NCBI RefSeq assembly: GCF_946404245.1 | Contig: NZ_CAMJCX010000004.1 | Coordinates: 1-59,606, forward strand | Origin: an uncultured Methanobrevibacter sp. | Lineage (GTDB): Archaea; Methanobacteriota; Methanobacteria; Methanobacteriales; Methanobacteriaceae | Direction of reading: 5' to 3' | DNA: 59,606 nucleotides | In this document: positions 1-8,409 of the stretch, in pieces | Position numbering within the stretch: position 1 is the first letter of the stretch | How the letters are laid out: the number at the start of each line of letters is the position of its first letter | Program-made: the position numbers and the translations under genes | Notes under the pieces: generated by a model | The model's input: the letters and a program-made list of their open reading frames with translations, nothing else | Told to the model about the DNA's origin: nothing | Databases searched by the model: none

Positions 1-93
1 AATGCTGATTCCTATTCAAAAATACTACCCATAATAATCATTATAAGAAAAAAAAACTATTTAAAAATTAATAAAAAAATAGTATACCCAACT

Positions 94-136
94 TGCAATT
101 CATCCACAACTTTACAGAAGTTGTGGTATTCTTGCA
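94..136. other. two-part stem-loop of unknown role
   Basis: A perfect 9-bp stem, CCACAACTT (104-112) with AAGTTGTGG (118-126), closes a 5-nt loop. An outer TGCAA/TTGCA pairing (94-98 with 132-136) is separated from it by a symmetric 5x5 internal loop. It lies beyond the metK terminator, so it may terminate a gene to the left of the window or be part of a small RNA. The structure is seen directly; the role is inference. Confidence 0.4.
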
Positions 137-160
137 TTATTAAGATAAAAAAAGTATTGT

Positions 161-191
161 GAAACTTACTTTTGAAAAAAAGTAAAGTTTC
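161..191 (-). terminator. hairpin terminator of metK
   Basis: GAAACTTACTTTT pairs with AAAAGTAAAGTTTC (one bulged base) just after the metK stop codon. Read on the minus strand, the hairpin is followed by a run of seven T at 153-147, the pattern expected of a transcription stop. Confidence 0.6.
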
Positions 192-199
192 AATATTAT

Positions 200-1375
200 T
201 TATTCTTTGATGTATTTTTTCAAGTCTTCGACTTTGTCGGTTTCTTCCCATGGAAGTCCTTCAATACCGAAGTGACCGTATTTAGCAGTCTGTTTGTATT
301 GAGTATCCCTTAAGTGTAAGGTTTCGATGATTCCATCCGGAGTTAACTTGAAGTTTTCACGTACGATTTCTTGCATAGTTTTATCGCCGATATCTGCTCC
401 GGTTCCGAATGTGTCAACCATTACAGAAGTAGGTTCTGCCACACCGATTGCATAGGACAGCTGGATTTCACATTTTTCCGCAAGACCACTGGCTACGATG
501 TTTTTAGCGATGTATCTTGCCATGTAGCATGCGCTTCTGTCCACTTTGGTGCAGTCTTTTCCTGAGAATGCTCCTCCACCGTGTCTTGCATATCCTCCGT
601 AGGTGTCAACGATGATTTTACGTCCGGTAAGTCCTGCATCTCCGTGAGGTCCTCCGATTTCGAACTTACCTGTTGGGTTGATATGTTCCTTGGTGTTTTC
701 AGTCATCAATTCCTGTGGAATGACAGCTTTGAAGAGCTTTTCACGAATATCTTCTTTCAATTGTTCCTGATTGTCAGACATGGTCTCATCATGCTGGGTT
801 GATAGAACAACCGCATCAAGGGAAACAACGTTTCCTTCTTTATCATAGTTAACTGATACCTGAGCTTTACCGTCCGGTCTTAAGTATGGAATTTCACCGG
901 ATTCTCTGAGTTCTGTTAACTTGTTTGTAAGTTTACGGGCCAAATCGATTGGGAACGGCATCAATGATTCTGTTTCATTGGTTGCATATCCGAACATCAT
1001 TCCTTGATCTCCAGCTCCGGTTTCTTCATCCCCTCTGTCAACACCCTGATTGATGTCCTGAGACTGAGCGTGCAGTCTGTTGTGAACTTCACAGGTGTGA
1101 CCGTCGAATTCAAGGTCAGGTTTGTCATAACCAATTTCAATAATTGTGTCTCTTATAATTTTTTTGATATCTTCATCAGTAATGTCAGCATCTGATGTGA
1201 TTTCACCAAATACCATACAAAAATCTGTAGTTACACAAGTTTCACATGCAACGTGTGAATTCTTATCCTGTGCCATATATGCATCCAATATAGCATCAGA
1301 TATAATGTCTGCAACCTTATCAGGGTGTCCTTGTGTTACTGATTCTGATGTAAATGTTCTGTATACTTCACTCAT
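200..1375 (-). CDS. metK: S-adenosylmethionine synthase, bacterial type
   Basis: Makes S-adenosylmethionine from methionine and ATP in the cytoplasm, feeding the methyltransferases and radical SAM enzyme nearby. The protein (391 residues from the ATG at 1375) carries the signature motifs of the bacterial/eukaryotic enzyme: GHPDK near residue 17, [12 protein letters not shown] in the middle and GGGAFSGKD. These are absent from the distinct archaeal MAT family that most archaea use, so transfer from bacteria is likely. An upstream in-frame TTG would add three residues, but the ATG has a TGAT element just before it. It is a single-gene unit ending in a hairpin and T run. Confidence 0.95.
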   Translation of the reverse strand: MSEVYRTFTSESVTQGHPDKVADIISDAILDAYMAQDKNSHVACETCVTTDFCMVFGEITSDADITDEDIKKIIRDTIIEIGYDKPDLEFDGHTCEVHNRLHAQSQDINQGVDRGDEETGAGDQGMMFGYATNETESLMPFPIDLARKLTNKLTELRESGEIPYLRPDGKAQVSVNYDKEGNVVSLDAVVLSTQHDETMSDNQEQLKEDIREKLFKAVIPQELMTENTKEHINPTGKFEIGGPHGDAGLTGRKIIVDTYGGYARHGGGAFSGKDCTKVDRSACYMARYIAKNIVASGLAEKCEIQLSYAIGVAEPTSVMVDTFGTGADIGDKTMQEIVRENFKLTPDGIIETLHLRDTQYKQTAKYGHFGIEGLPWEETDKVEDLKKYIKE

Positions 1376-1490
1376 AATTATCAATCCAATAAGAATAAGT
1401 TTAATTAAGAAAATTTCTTAAATTTTTATTGTTAATTATATCTTTAACTTATTATATAAAATATCTTTCCCTTTTACATGAAAAATATTA

Positions 1491-1609
1491 TTATTTCCTG
1501 AATTTCAAACCAACTTTAAATGCATCAGATATTTTCTCTCCCGTTATAAAATTAATGGTGTGAAATTAATCCTTTCATCATCAAAATTCAAGTCTTTCAT
1601 TGTATTCAT
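1491..1609 (-). pseudogene. possible remnant of a small gene after the M14-like gene
   Basis: Directly behind the M14-like gene the minus strand holds a 21-codon reading frame (1544-1609) whose ATG overlaps the preceding stop codon in a GGATGA arrangement. A second open stretch in another frame (about 1491-1560) reads ITGEKISDAFKVGLKFRK before its stop. Together they look like one short protein split by a frameshift, with codon use richer in G and C than the flanking spacer. I do not recognise a family. Chance is quite possible. Confidence 0.25.
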
Positions 1610-2337
1610 CCCATGTTTAAATTATCTATATTATATATAAGTTCCATCATATGCATATCCTTATCGCCTTGAGTTGCAAAGCTGTATTCCTCATAGTAAA
1701 ATGCAGGCACTCCATTTTCATTTAGAGGTACTGTCAGGTAAGGACCACTGGTTGTTGAGTCGGGAGCATAATAGGAAATGTTTTCTGAGTTTTGAGCAAT
1801 CTCATTAGCATAGTCCACACTTAAAGATTCCTTTACAGGAGAAAATACGAATGTTTTGAAGGGATATGCACCGACATTTGAATGAATATCGACAGCCAGT
1901 TCATAATTGCCATTCAATATCTGAGGATAGACATACTTCAATGCCAGATTTTGTCCGTTTTGCCTTCCGGGACTGTTGTCTGACGCTCCGTCACCATAAT
2001 GGCCGATATCCTCAGTAACATTGATGATATAAATGTCATAACAGTAATTAAGATCTGTGAGATTAAGCAAAATCTTAAGCAGAGTCCTGTGAGTTTCATT
2101 TTCAAGAGGATGAACTCCCACTACATAAGCTATCTTTTTGGAATTGGGATTTCCTATGTTTCTTATAACCTCAACAGTCCCCTTATCTTCCATTGAATTA
2201 TCTGATATGACTTCACGAGTGACATTATGTGCAGCATTGCCTGTATGAGGAGTGCTGATTTGATTTACAATAGCCACGCTAAAAATTAGAATAATAATAA
2301 TCAATAGAACAATGAACAAATACTCTTTTTTAATCAT
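1606..2337 (-). CDS. membrane-anchored M14/AstE-like zinc peptidase, copy A
   Basis: Unnamed 243-residue protein with an uncleaved signal-anchor (residues 8-25) and an outside domain. The pattern fits the M14 carboxypeptidase/succinylglutamate desuccinylase fold: H76 and E79 in GVHPLE and H152 in VDIHS as zinc ligands, and E216 or E217 in FYYEE as catalytic acid. It should therefore cut an amide or peptide bond outside the cell, plausibly in the pseudomurein wall; the substrate is inference. Copy B lies at 4452-5177 and shares all these residues. The two paralogs flank a radical SAM gene and a GNAT gene, suggesting local duplication. It could also be a non-peptidase deacylase. Confidence 0.6.
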   Translation of the reverse strand: MIKKEYLFIVLLIIIILIFSVAIVNQISTPHTGNAAHNVTREVISDNSMEDKGTVEVIRNIGNPNSKKIAYVVGVHPLENETHRTLLKILLNLTDLNYCYDIYIINVTEDIGHYGDGASDNSPGRQNGQNLALKYVYPQILNGNYELAVDIHSNVGAYPFKTFVFSPVKESLSVDYANEIAQNSENISYYAPDSTTSGPYLTVPLNENGVPAFYYEEYSFATQGDKDMHMMELIYNIDNLNMG

Positions 2338-2366
2338 TAATTAAACTATTGATTTAATGGTTTAAA

Positions 2367-3797
2367 TTATTTGCCTGAGTTGACATTAGTCTTGTTGTAG
2401 TCTGTGTTTCCGTTGGTTTTTTTGGAAACGATTTGTCTTGCAACACCCAATACTGTCCTTAAAAGTATCAAACCGTCCTGGGAAACCTGTTTTGCAAGAT
2501 AGCCAGGCCTTAAGTAGAATTTTAAGAAGGCCTTCTTCTGAATGCTTCTGAGTTCCTTGCTTGAAACGTCAACTGTCTTTAATACGGGATCAAGAAGTGT
2601 GAACTTTGACCAGTCCTTAATCTGTATAAGGTTCTTCTTGAATGTCTCGTTGTAAAAGCGTGTACCCGGATATGGAGTAGCCAGACTGTACAATGCATAA
2701 TTGGGGTTTAAATTCTTGACGAATGCTATTGTATTTGCAATTGACTTTCGGGTATCCTCAGGCATTCCTATCACGCATGATGCAATAGTTCTTATGCCTA
2801 CTTTACGGGCAAGCCTGAATGCGTTTTCAGTTTTTGATATGGTGATGTTCTTGTTCATTTTCTCAAGCATCTGCTGGTCTGCGCTTTCAACACCTATGAA
2901 AATGGTAATGCATCCTGCATCCTTCATGGTCTGGAGCAATTCCTCATCCAAGGTGTCGACCCTTGATGTGCATCCCCACCAGAACTTGAGGTTTCTTCTT
3001 TTGATTTCGGCACAGAAATCACGCACGAACTTCTTGTTCAATGTGAATGTATCGTCCATGAATGCTATTGTATCGATGTTCTGCTCCCTGAGCCTGACTT
3101 CAATTTCATCACAGACGTTTTCATAGGACCTTCTTCTCAGGTGGTCTCCGTGAAGCGCCGCTGATGAGCAGAATGAGCATTTCATAGGACATCCTCTTGT
3201 AGTTATGATTGTGGCCACATTGGTTGTGATATTCAGAATCTTATATTTCTCCATAGGGAACAGGTGGAATGCCGGAAACGGCAGCTCATCAAGATCCTGT
3301 ATGATTGGCCTGTCCGGTGTTACAACCAGTGATGAATCGCCTTCATCGTGGAACGCCAATCCTTCAACATTTTTTAAATCTCCGCCCATTTCAATGGTTT
3401 GAACCAAATCCAGAAAAGTGTATTCTCCTTCTCCACGAACAACGACATCTACACTAGGCTCTTCGAGAACACTCTTATATTCAAAAGTAGGATGATAACC
3501 GCCCAAAACAACTACAGTATCCGGTTTGACCTGTTTGATTTTATCTGCTGAATCCAGCGCCACACCTATTGTCGGTGTGAGTGCACTGATGGACACTATA
3601 TCAGGATTTCTTTTAAGGATTTCCTCACCTATCTCATCATATGTCAATTCCAAAGCAGACGCATCCAATACGTCAACATCATAACCGTGTTCCTCCAGAA
3701 CAGCAGCCATATATCCTATACCCAATGAAGGGGCTACCACTCCGAGAAACTTGTATTTTGAATTTGTTTGTGGCGGATTTAAAAAAGTGACTTTCAT
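2367..3797 (-). CDS. B12-binding radical SAM protein
   Basis: A 476-residue enzyme with an N-terminal cobalamin-binding-like Rossmann domain (about 1-135) followed by a radical SAM core. The iron-sulfur cluster motif is CPMKCSFC with C203, C207 and C210. This is the class B (methylase-like) architecture; members alkylate or methylate unactivated carbons or build rings in lipids and cofactors. The classic DxHxxG cobalamin motif is not visible, so the B12 domain may bind base-off cobalamin without a His ligand. It stands alone between the two M14-like genes, 30 bases before copy A on the same strand, so the two may be cotranscribed. Substrate unknown. Confidence 0.85.
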   Translation of the reverse strand: MKVTFLNPPQTNSKYKFLGVVAPSLGIGYMAAVLEEHGYDVDVLDASALELTYDEIGEEILKRNPDIVSISALTPTIGVALDSADKIKQVKPDTVVVLGGYHPTFEYKSVLEEPSVDVVVRGEGEYTFLDLVQTIEMGGDLKNVEGLAFHDEGDSSLVVTPDRPIIQDLDELPFPAFHLFPMEKYKILNITTNVATIITTRGCPMKCSFCSSAALHGDHLRRRSYENVCDEIEVRLREQNIDTIAFMDDTFTLNKKFVRDFCAEIKRRNLKFWWGCTSRVDTLDEELLQTMKDAGCITIFIGVESADQQMLEKMNKNITISKTENAFRLARKVGIRTIASCVIGMPEDTRKSIANTIAFVKNLNPNYALYSLATPYPGTRFYNETFKKNLIQIKDWSKFTLLDPVLKTVDVSSKELRSIQKKAFLKFYLRPGYLAKQVSQDGLILLRTVLGVARQIVSKKTNGNTDYNKTNVNSGK

Positions 3798-3955
3798 GTT
3801 ATCATCAATATTTAGTTTAACTTAAATATAATTTATTAATCACTCATACATTAAATACTTTATTGTCAAAATAACATTTCCAAAAAAATGTTAATTTTTA
3901 AATTACAATATCAATTAATACCATATTAAACAAAAAAGTTAATTGAGGATTGAAT

Positions 3956-4447
3956 ATGTCAGATGCAAAATTTAGATTCGCAGAGAAAAAAGATACCGGA
4001 ATAATTTTAGAATTCATCAGGGACCTGGCAATATATGAAAAGATGCTTGATGAAGTTGTCGCAACAGAAGAGCTATTAAATGAATGGCTGTTTGAAAAAA
4101 ACATTGCAGAAGTGATATTTGTACTGGAAGATGATGTTGAGGTTGGGTTTGCACTCTTCTTCTATAACTTTTCAACATTTCTTGGAAAAGCCGGAATATA
4201 TCTGGAAGACCTTTTTGTAAAACCGGAATATAGAGGAAAAGGATACGGAAAGGCACTGATTGAAAAATTAGCTGAAATCACAGTTGAACGTGACTGCGGA
4301 AGATTGGAATGGTGCTGTCTTGATTGGAACCAGCCAAGCATTGATTTTTACATGTCATTAGGAGCCAAACCTCTAGACGACTGGACCACTTTCAGACTGA
4401 CAGGAGACACATTAACAGATTTGTCAAAAAAAATAGAAAGAGGTTGA
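3956..4447 (+). CDS. GNAT acetyltransferase, diamine acetyltransferase-like
   Basis: A 163-residue GNAT enzyme that should transfer acetyl from acetyl-CoA to a small amine. It has the acetyl-CoA loop RGKGYGKA, the preceding EDLFVKPEYR strand and a C-terminal LDWNQPSIDFYMSLGA stretch close to spermidine/thialysine acetyltransferases. The ATG at 3956 is chosen over an upstream TTG because GAGG sits seven bases before it. A close paralog is at 12768-13244. Substrate (polyamine or amino acid) is inferred from family resemblance only. Confidence 0.85.
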   Translation: MSDAKFRFAEKKDTGIILEFIRDLAIYEKMLDEVVATEELLNEWLFEKNIAEVIFVLEDDVEVGFALFFYNFSTFLGKAGIYLEDLFVKPEYRGKGYGKALIEKLAEITVERDCGRLEWCCLDWNQPSIDFYMSLGAKPLDDWTTFRLTGDTLTDLSKKIERG

Positions 4448-4463
4448 AAATTTAAATTTTCAA
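4444..4463. terminator. palindrome between convergent genes
   Basis: A perfect 20-bp palindrome (arms TTGAAAATTT and AAATTTTCAA) covers the stop codons of the GNAT gene (plus) and the M14-like copy B (minus), which end 4 bases apart. An outer GGTTGA/TCAACC pairing extends it. Probably a shared two-way terminator. Confidence 0.5.
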
Positions 4464-5177
4464 ACTGTCAACCGCTTTTATGAGTTCCAACATGTGCAAA
4501 TCTTTAATGTCCTGAGAATAGAAACTGTTTTCCTCAAAATAAAATGCAGGAACGCCATTCTGGTTTAAAGGAACTGTCAGATATGGTCCGCTTGTTGTGA
4601 ATTCAGGATTGTAATATGAAATGTTTTCAGTGCTTGCGGAAACATTCTGACCAAGACTTTGACCCTCTGAACCTTCAACAGGACTGAATACGAAGGTGTT
4701 ATGGTCCCCGTAAGCTCCGCCATGGGCATGCACATCAACGGCCAGCTCATAGCTTCCGTTAACGATTTCAGGATAAACATATTTTAAAGCCAAATCCTGT
4801 CCGGTTTGCCTTCCAGGCTGATCATCAGGCAACAGTTCACCGTAACTGCTGAAATCCTCACTTACATTTATGACATATACGTCATAGCAGTGATTCAAAT
4901 CGCTCAGGGTAGGCATGATTTTCAGAAATGTCTTATGAGTGTCGTTTTCAAGAGGATGAACCCCCACCACATATGCTATCCTTTTCCCGTCAGGGTTTCC
5001 AAGGTTTTTAATAACCTCAACAGAGCCTGATGAATCATTTCCGACAATCTGACGGGTGATTGAAGCATCACTTACCTTAACGTCATTGTTTGCGTTGTCG
5101 TGAATAGTGACAGCGGCCATGAAACATGCACACATCAACACAACGGCCACTACAAACAAAATCCTTCTTTTTAACAT
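4452..5177 (-). CDS. membrane-anchored M14/AstE-like zinc peptidase, copy B
   Basis: A 241-residue paralog of copy A with an N-terminal signal or anchor segment (residues 6-24; a Cys at 16-18 might allow lipidation). Putative zinc ligands are H74 and E77 (GVHPLE) and H150 (VDVHAH), with E215/E216 (FYFEE) as catalytic acid. A conserved PGRQ-GQ-LALKYV stretch lies between. It begins 8 bases after the stop of the disulfide reductase gene, so it is probably the second gene of that unit, while copy A is not. Substrate is unknown; a wall or extracellular peptide is the natural guess. Confidence 0.6.
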   Translation of the reverse strand: MLKRRILFVVAVVLMCACFMAAVTIHDNANNDVKVSDASITRQIVGNDSSGSVEVIKNLGNPDGKRIAYVVGVHPLENDTHKTFLKIMPTLSDLNHCYDVYVINVSEDFSSYGELLPDDQPGRQTGQDLALKYVYPEIVNGSYELAVDVHAHGGAYGDHNTFVFSPVEGSEGQSLGQNVSASTENISYYNPEFTTSGPYLTVPLNQNGVPAFYFEENSFYSQDIKDLHMLELIKAVDSLKI

Positions 5178-5185
5178 GTTATCGG

Positions 5186-6634
5186 CTAGAATTTATAGTG
5201 TATGTTATGGAGCTTATACAGGCATACTGAACTGCTTGAAGGGAATGCATAAATCATGTAATCAAGTTCTTCCAGTGTGATTTTCTTGTTTATGATGAAT
5301 GCAAACATGTTTGCCACATTTTCTGCATCTGCAGCATATATTTCGGCACCTACAATCTGAAGGTCCTTATCTACAATTACTTTAGCTTCCGCTGTTGTAT
5401 CGTTTTTAAGCTCAAGTGAATATGAGCGACCGTATCTGATGGTGTGTACATCATATTCATCGCTTTTCTCTGCAATGTATGCCGGAACACCTACTGTTGC
5501 GATTCTTGGGATGGTGTATGCAACTGCAGGCACCACAGGATATGTTATCTCATCAGCCTCACCCAGTAATTCCTTTGCAAGGTATTTTGAATGATGTATG
5601 GCAACAGTTACGAGTTTTGCAATACCTGTATCTGCAACATCTCCTGCTGCGTAAATATTCGGAACTTCGGTTTGCAGATGACCATTGACCTTAATTCCGC
5701 TTTTTGTGTATGTCAAACCGACATTTTCAAGGCCAATATCCTCAACGTTGGCTTCTCTTCCCATAGCTGCTATGACATAGTCACCGGTTAAGCTCAATCC
5801 GCTTTCCATGTTGACTGTAAATCCGTTTTCATATGCTTTGTTATCAACTTTTGCTTCAGGATCTCTTAAAAGCTCATCTGAATTTTGTGCGCAGGTCACA
5901 TTTAAAATCTTTTCTGTCGGATTTTCAATCTCAACATTTGCTATGACTTCGCTGACTGTCTGGTTAAAATGGAAACGAATGTTTTTCTCCTTTAAAATTT
6001 CAATTACCCTTTGGACATATGGCTGGTGGAAGTATTTCAATGCCATATCTCCCCTTATGATGACGTCTGCCTCGTGGCCAGCTTCGGCAAGGATTGATGC
6101 AAATTCCATTCCGACAAAACCCGCTCCGATAATTATTGCATGTTTCGGAAGCTCATCAATATCCAAAAAGTCTGTACTGTCATGCAGATATTCCTTACCC
6201 TTAATGTCTGGAATTACTGGCTTTAAGCCTGTGCAGATTACTATTTTATCTGTGGTGAATTTCTTATCAGCCACCTGAACTGTGTGCTCATCCAAAATGA
6301 CACCTTTTCCATGAGCCACATCAAGGTCATACTCATCGAATTTTCCGTCAAGGAAAGGAGCCATATTAGCTATACGTTTCCTTTTGAATTTCATCAGATC
6401 AGGCCAGTTGACGTCAAAATTGCCTGATTTGCCGACTCCTTCAAAGTTATCGGTCAATGCCTTGATTTCATATGGTGCATCCAACAGCGCCTTTGTGTTA
6501 CATCCTCTGTTGGCGCATGTTCCGCCATATAAGCTTTCTTCAATTATCAATATTTTAAGCCCGGCTTTTCTTAAAAACCGTCCACCTTGCCAGGCCGCAT
6601 TTCCACTTCCGATATAAATTACATCATAATCCAT
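5186..6634 (-). CDS. FAD-dependent pyridine nucleotide-disulfide oxidoreductase
   Basis: A 482-residue flavoprotein of the glutathione reductase/lipoamide dehydrogenase class. It has an N-terminal FAD fold (YIGSGNAAWQGG), a redox-active disulfide C40/C45 in GGTCANRGCNTK, a second GAGFVGMEFAS nucleotide fold and a GDVAD FAD motif. The C-terminal dimer region shows FPSSSS where the usual His-x4-Glu acid/base pair is expected, so it may not reduce a disulfide in the classic way. The closest resemblance is to uncharacterised enzymes of lactic and gut bacteria, suggesting transfer. An AGGT site precedes the start, and the M14-like copy B follows in the same unit. Confidence 0.85.
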   Translation of the reverse strand: MDYDVIYIGSGNAAWQGGRFLRKAGLKILIIEESLYGGTCANRGCNTKALLDAPYEIKALTDNFEGVGKSGNFDVNWPDLMKFKRKRIANMAPFLDGKFDEYDLDVAHGKGVILDEHTVQVADKKFTTDKIVICTGLKPVIPDIKGKEYLHDSTDFLDIDELPKHAIIIGAGFVGMEFASILAEAGHEADVIIRGDMALKYFHQPYVQRVIEILKEKNIRFHFNQTVSEVIANVEIENPTEKILNVTCAQNSDELLRDPEAKVDNKAYENGFTVNMESGLSLTGDYVIAAMGREANVEDIGLENVGLTYTKSGIKVNGHLQTEVPNIYAAGDVADTGIAKLVTVAIHHSKYLAKELLGEADEITYPVVPAVAYTIPRIATVGVPAYIAEKSDEYDVHTIRYGRSYSLELKNDTTAEAKVIVDKDLQIVGAEIYAADAENVANMFAFIINKKITLEELDYMIYAFPSSSSVCLYKLHNIHYKF

Positions 6635-6742
6635 TTTTTAACCTCTACCTCATAATTTTGTTAAAAATAATATTTAATATTTTAACTTGAAAATTAGAAT
6701 TTTTTGATAATATTTATTAAGAAATGAAATAAATCTATAATT

Positions 6743-7159
6743 ATGAATTCAATTGAGGAAGCAGTAAAATTATTTGAAAACGGTTACGTGTGTTCACAGG
6801 CGGTATTCGCAGCATTCAGTGAAGACTTTAACTTACCTAAAGAGCAAGCTCTAAAAATAGGAGCATGTTTTGGAAGCGGCATGAGAAAGGCAGAGGTTTG
6901 CGGTGCCTGTACAGGAGCACTAATGGCACTGGGCTTGAAATTTGGAGAGGATAAATCTCAAAGCAATGAAGCCTGTGAAAAATTTCTGGATGAATTTAAA
7001 AAGGAAAACGGATCCATAATATGCCGTGACCTTCTTGAGTGTGACATTAGTACAAAAGAAGGGGTCGAACAGGCAATTGAAAATAACCTTTTTAAGGAAT
7101 TTTGTCCTAAAATGGTCGAATCTGCAGCAAAAATCGCAAAAGACATATTATATGACTGA
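6743..7159 (+). CDS. C_GCAxxG_C_C family redox protein
   Basis: A 138-residue all-helical protein of the C_GCAxxG_C_C family. C17 in YVCSQA, C42 in IGACFGSG and the C53/C56 pair in VCGACTGA are the family cysteines, which probably bind a metal or cluster. Further Cys residues lie near 89 and 93. Members often sit beside redox enzymes in anaerobes; here the disulfide reductase is its divergent neighbour. A TATA-like element lies just upstream and there is no clear ribosome site, so the message may be leaderless. Confidence 0.85.
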   Translation: MNSIEEAVKLFENGYVCSQAVFAAFSEDFNLPKEQALKIGACFGSGMRKAEVCGACTGALMALGLKFGEDKSQSNEACEKFLDEFKKENGSIICRDLLECDISTKEGVEQAIENNLFKEFCPKMVESAAKIAKDILYD

Positions 7160-7228
7160 TAACGCTTTAAGAAAGTTAAATGTTAGTGATAATTAATTTT
7201 TTTTAATGTAACTATTCGTTTAGAATCC

Positions 7229-7256
7229 GCAACTATTTAAGTGAAACGATAGTTGC
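7229..7256 (+). terminator. hairpin with T run after the Cys protein
   Basis: GCAACTAT pairs with ATAGTTGC across a 12-base loop, followed on the plus strand by seven T at 7260-7266. It lies 70 bases after the stop of the gene at 6743-7159. The rest of the spacer to 7376 holds only a 12-bp palindrome (AATATCGATATT at 7300-7311) and A/T runs. Confidence 0.5.
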
Positions 7257-7376
7257 ATCTTTTTTTAATATTTTGTCTACACCTTTTTCTCATAGCGAGA
7301 ATATCGATATTTATTTTAAAAAAAAAAAGTAGTTGAAATTGAAAAATATGCAATGTAAAAAAATAAAGAAGAAAAA

Positions 7377-7685
7377 TTAGAATTTGAAGAAATCCTTTGC
7401 CCAACTGAGCCTGGTTTTGTATTGAAGGACTTGTTGGTCGAATGTTTTCTCAGAATCCCCGTAATTTTCTTCAAGATTATCTGCTTTTGAATCAACATCT
7501 AAAGTAGAATCTTTAACTTTATCAAATAAACTGATTTCTTCATCAATAGCTTCCAATTCTGATAGAGTTTTTTCTTTTGCTTCAAAAAGCATGTCAATTG
7601 CTTCACCAACACTGATATCCTTTGATTCCAAGTGTTTTACCTTTTCAAGTTGTTCATCTGTTAACTCAATTTCAATTTTATTCAT
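7377..7685 (-). CDS. small acidic coiled-coil protein, unknown
   Basis: Unrecognised 102-residue protein, highly charged, with a long predicted helix or coiled coil (residues about 5-75) and a C-terminal FDQQ/FFKF tail; no membrane segment. It opens with IEIELTDEQLEKVK, resembling small regulators or antitoxin-like helices, but no DNA-binding motif is clear. The ATG at 7685 follows a GGGAGTTAGG ribosome site, so the in-frame TTG at 7700 is rejected. It stands alone, divergent from the MarR gene. It is likely restricted to Methanobacteriales. Confidence 0.65.
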   Translation of the reverse strand: MNKIEIELTDEQLEKVKHLESKDISVGEAIDMLFEAKEKTLSELEAIDEEISLFDKVKDSTLDVDSKADNLEENYGDSEKTFDQQVLQYKTRLSWAKDFFKF

Positions 7686-7897
7686 AATCCTAACTCCCAA
7701 ATTTAATAATTAATATTATATATCTAAATTGTCATTTAAATTATTTTCCAATATGTCAAATTACAACTTATTTTTACTTATTTTAAAAAATTTGATGAAA
7801 TAGATTAACATTTTCACTGATTGATTATGCGATAAGAGTTATTTATCCAATAATAATGTAAATTAAATGAATGAATATTACTGTTTACTAATTAACT

Positions 7898-7931
7898 GTT
7901 TCAAAAGAAACATTTATATGTTTCATGAAAC
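7898..7931 (+). promoter_or_regulatory. double operator and TATA box of the marR-MFS operon
   Basis: Two palindromes, GTTTCAAAAGAAAC (7898-7911) and GTTTCATGAAAC (7920-7931), have centres 21 bp apart, two helix turns. The TATA-like ATTTATAT lies between them. The MarR start codon is only 12 bases downstream. A repressor dimer on each site would block TBP, so autoregulation by the adjacent MarR is the simple reading. Confidence 0.65.
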
Positions 7932-7943
7932 CAACATTTAAAT

Positions 7944-8396
7944 ATGAATCAAGATGATTACGTACAGGGAATATGGGACAGCTCACCATTCATAGCCTGG
8001 ATACACAATATCTCAAAAAACCAGATGAAATATCTGAATTCTAAAGTCAAGGATTTGAACCTGGGCCATGAAATGAGATTCATAATGGGAATATACGATA
8101 ATCCCGGAATATCCCAGGACGATCTGGTGGCAATGTTCGGCCAGAGCAAGGCCAATGTCGCCAAAGCACTTAAAAAACTGGAAGAGCAGGGATACATCAA
8201 AAGAGAGGTTAACCCTGAAAACAGAAGAAAATACATGTTGAAGACAACTTCCAAAGGAAACGAACTGGTTCCACAATTAAGAAAGATATCAAGGGACTGG
8301 GAAGCTGAAGTCGGAATAACAGATGATGATTATGAACTTAAAAAAAGAATAAAGGAAATAGCTATAAACGGAATGAAACTAACTGAAGAATTATGA
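7944..8396 (+). CDS. MarR family transcriptional regulator (exporter operon)
   Basis: A 150-residue winged-helix regulator. Residues about 50-95 carry the helix-turn-helix (ISQDDLVAMFGQSKANVAKALKKLEEQGYI) followed by the wing (EVNPENRRKYMLKTT). It is the first gene of an operon with two MFS exporters (gap of 13 bases to the next), so it probably represses them until a toxic compound binds. A double GTTTC-GAAAC operator overlaps its promoter. The likely TATA box is close enough to the ATG that the message may be leaderless. Confidence 0.9.
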   Translation: MNQDDYVQGIWDSSPFIAWIHNISKNQMKYLNSKVKDLNLGHEMRFIMGIYDNPGISQDDLVAMFGQSKANVAKALKKLEEQGYIKREVNPENRRKYMLKTTSKGNELVPQLRKISRDWEAEVGITDDDYELKKRIKEIAINGMKLTEEL

Positions 8397-8409
8397 AAGG
8401 AGTAAAATC

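Noticed and set aside
1-93. Gene at the left edge
   Set aside because: Only AT-rich sequence with stops in all frames; nothing supportable.
7300-7311. AATATCGATATT palindrome as an operator
   Set aside because: It is between two genes whose promoters are elsewhere; a 12-bp A/T palindrome is expected by chance in this composition.
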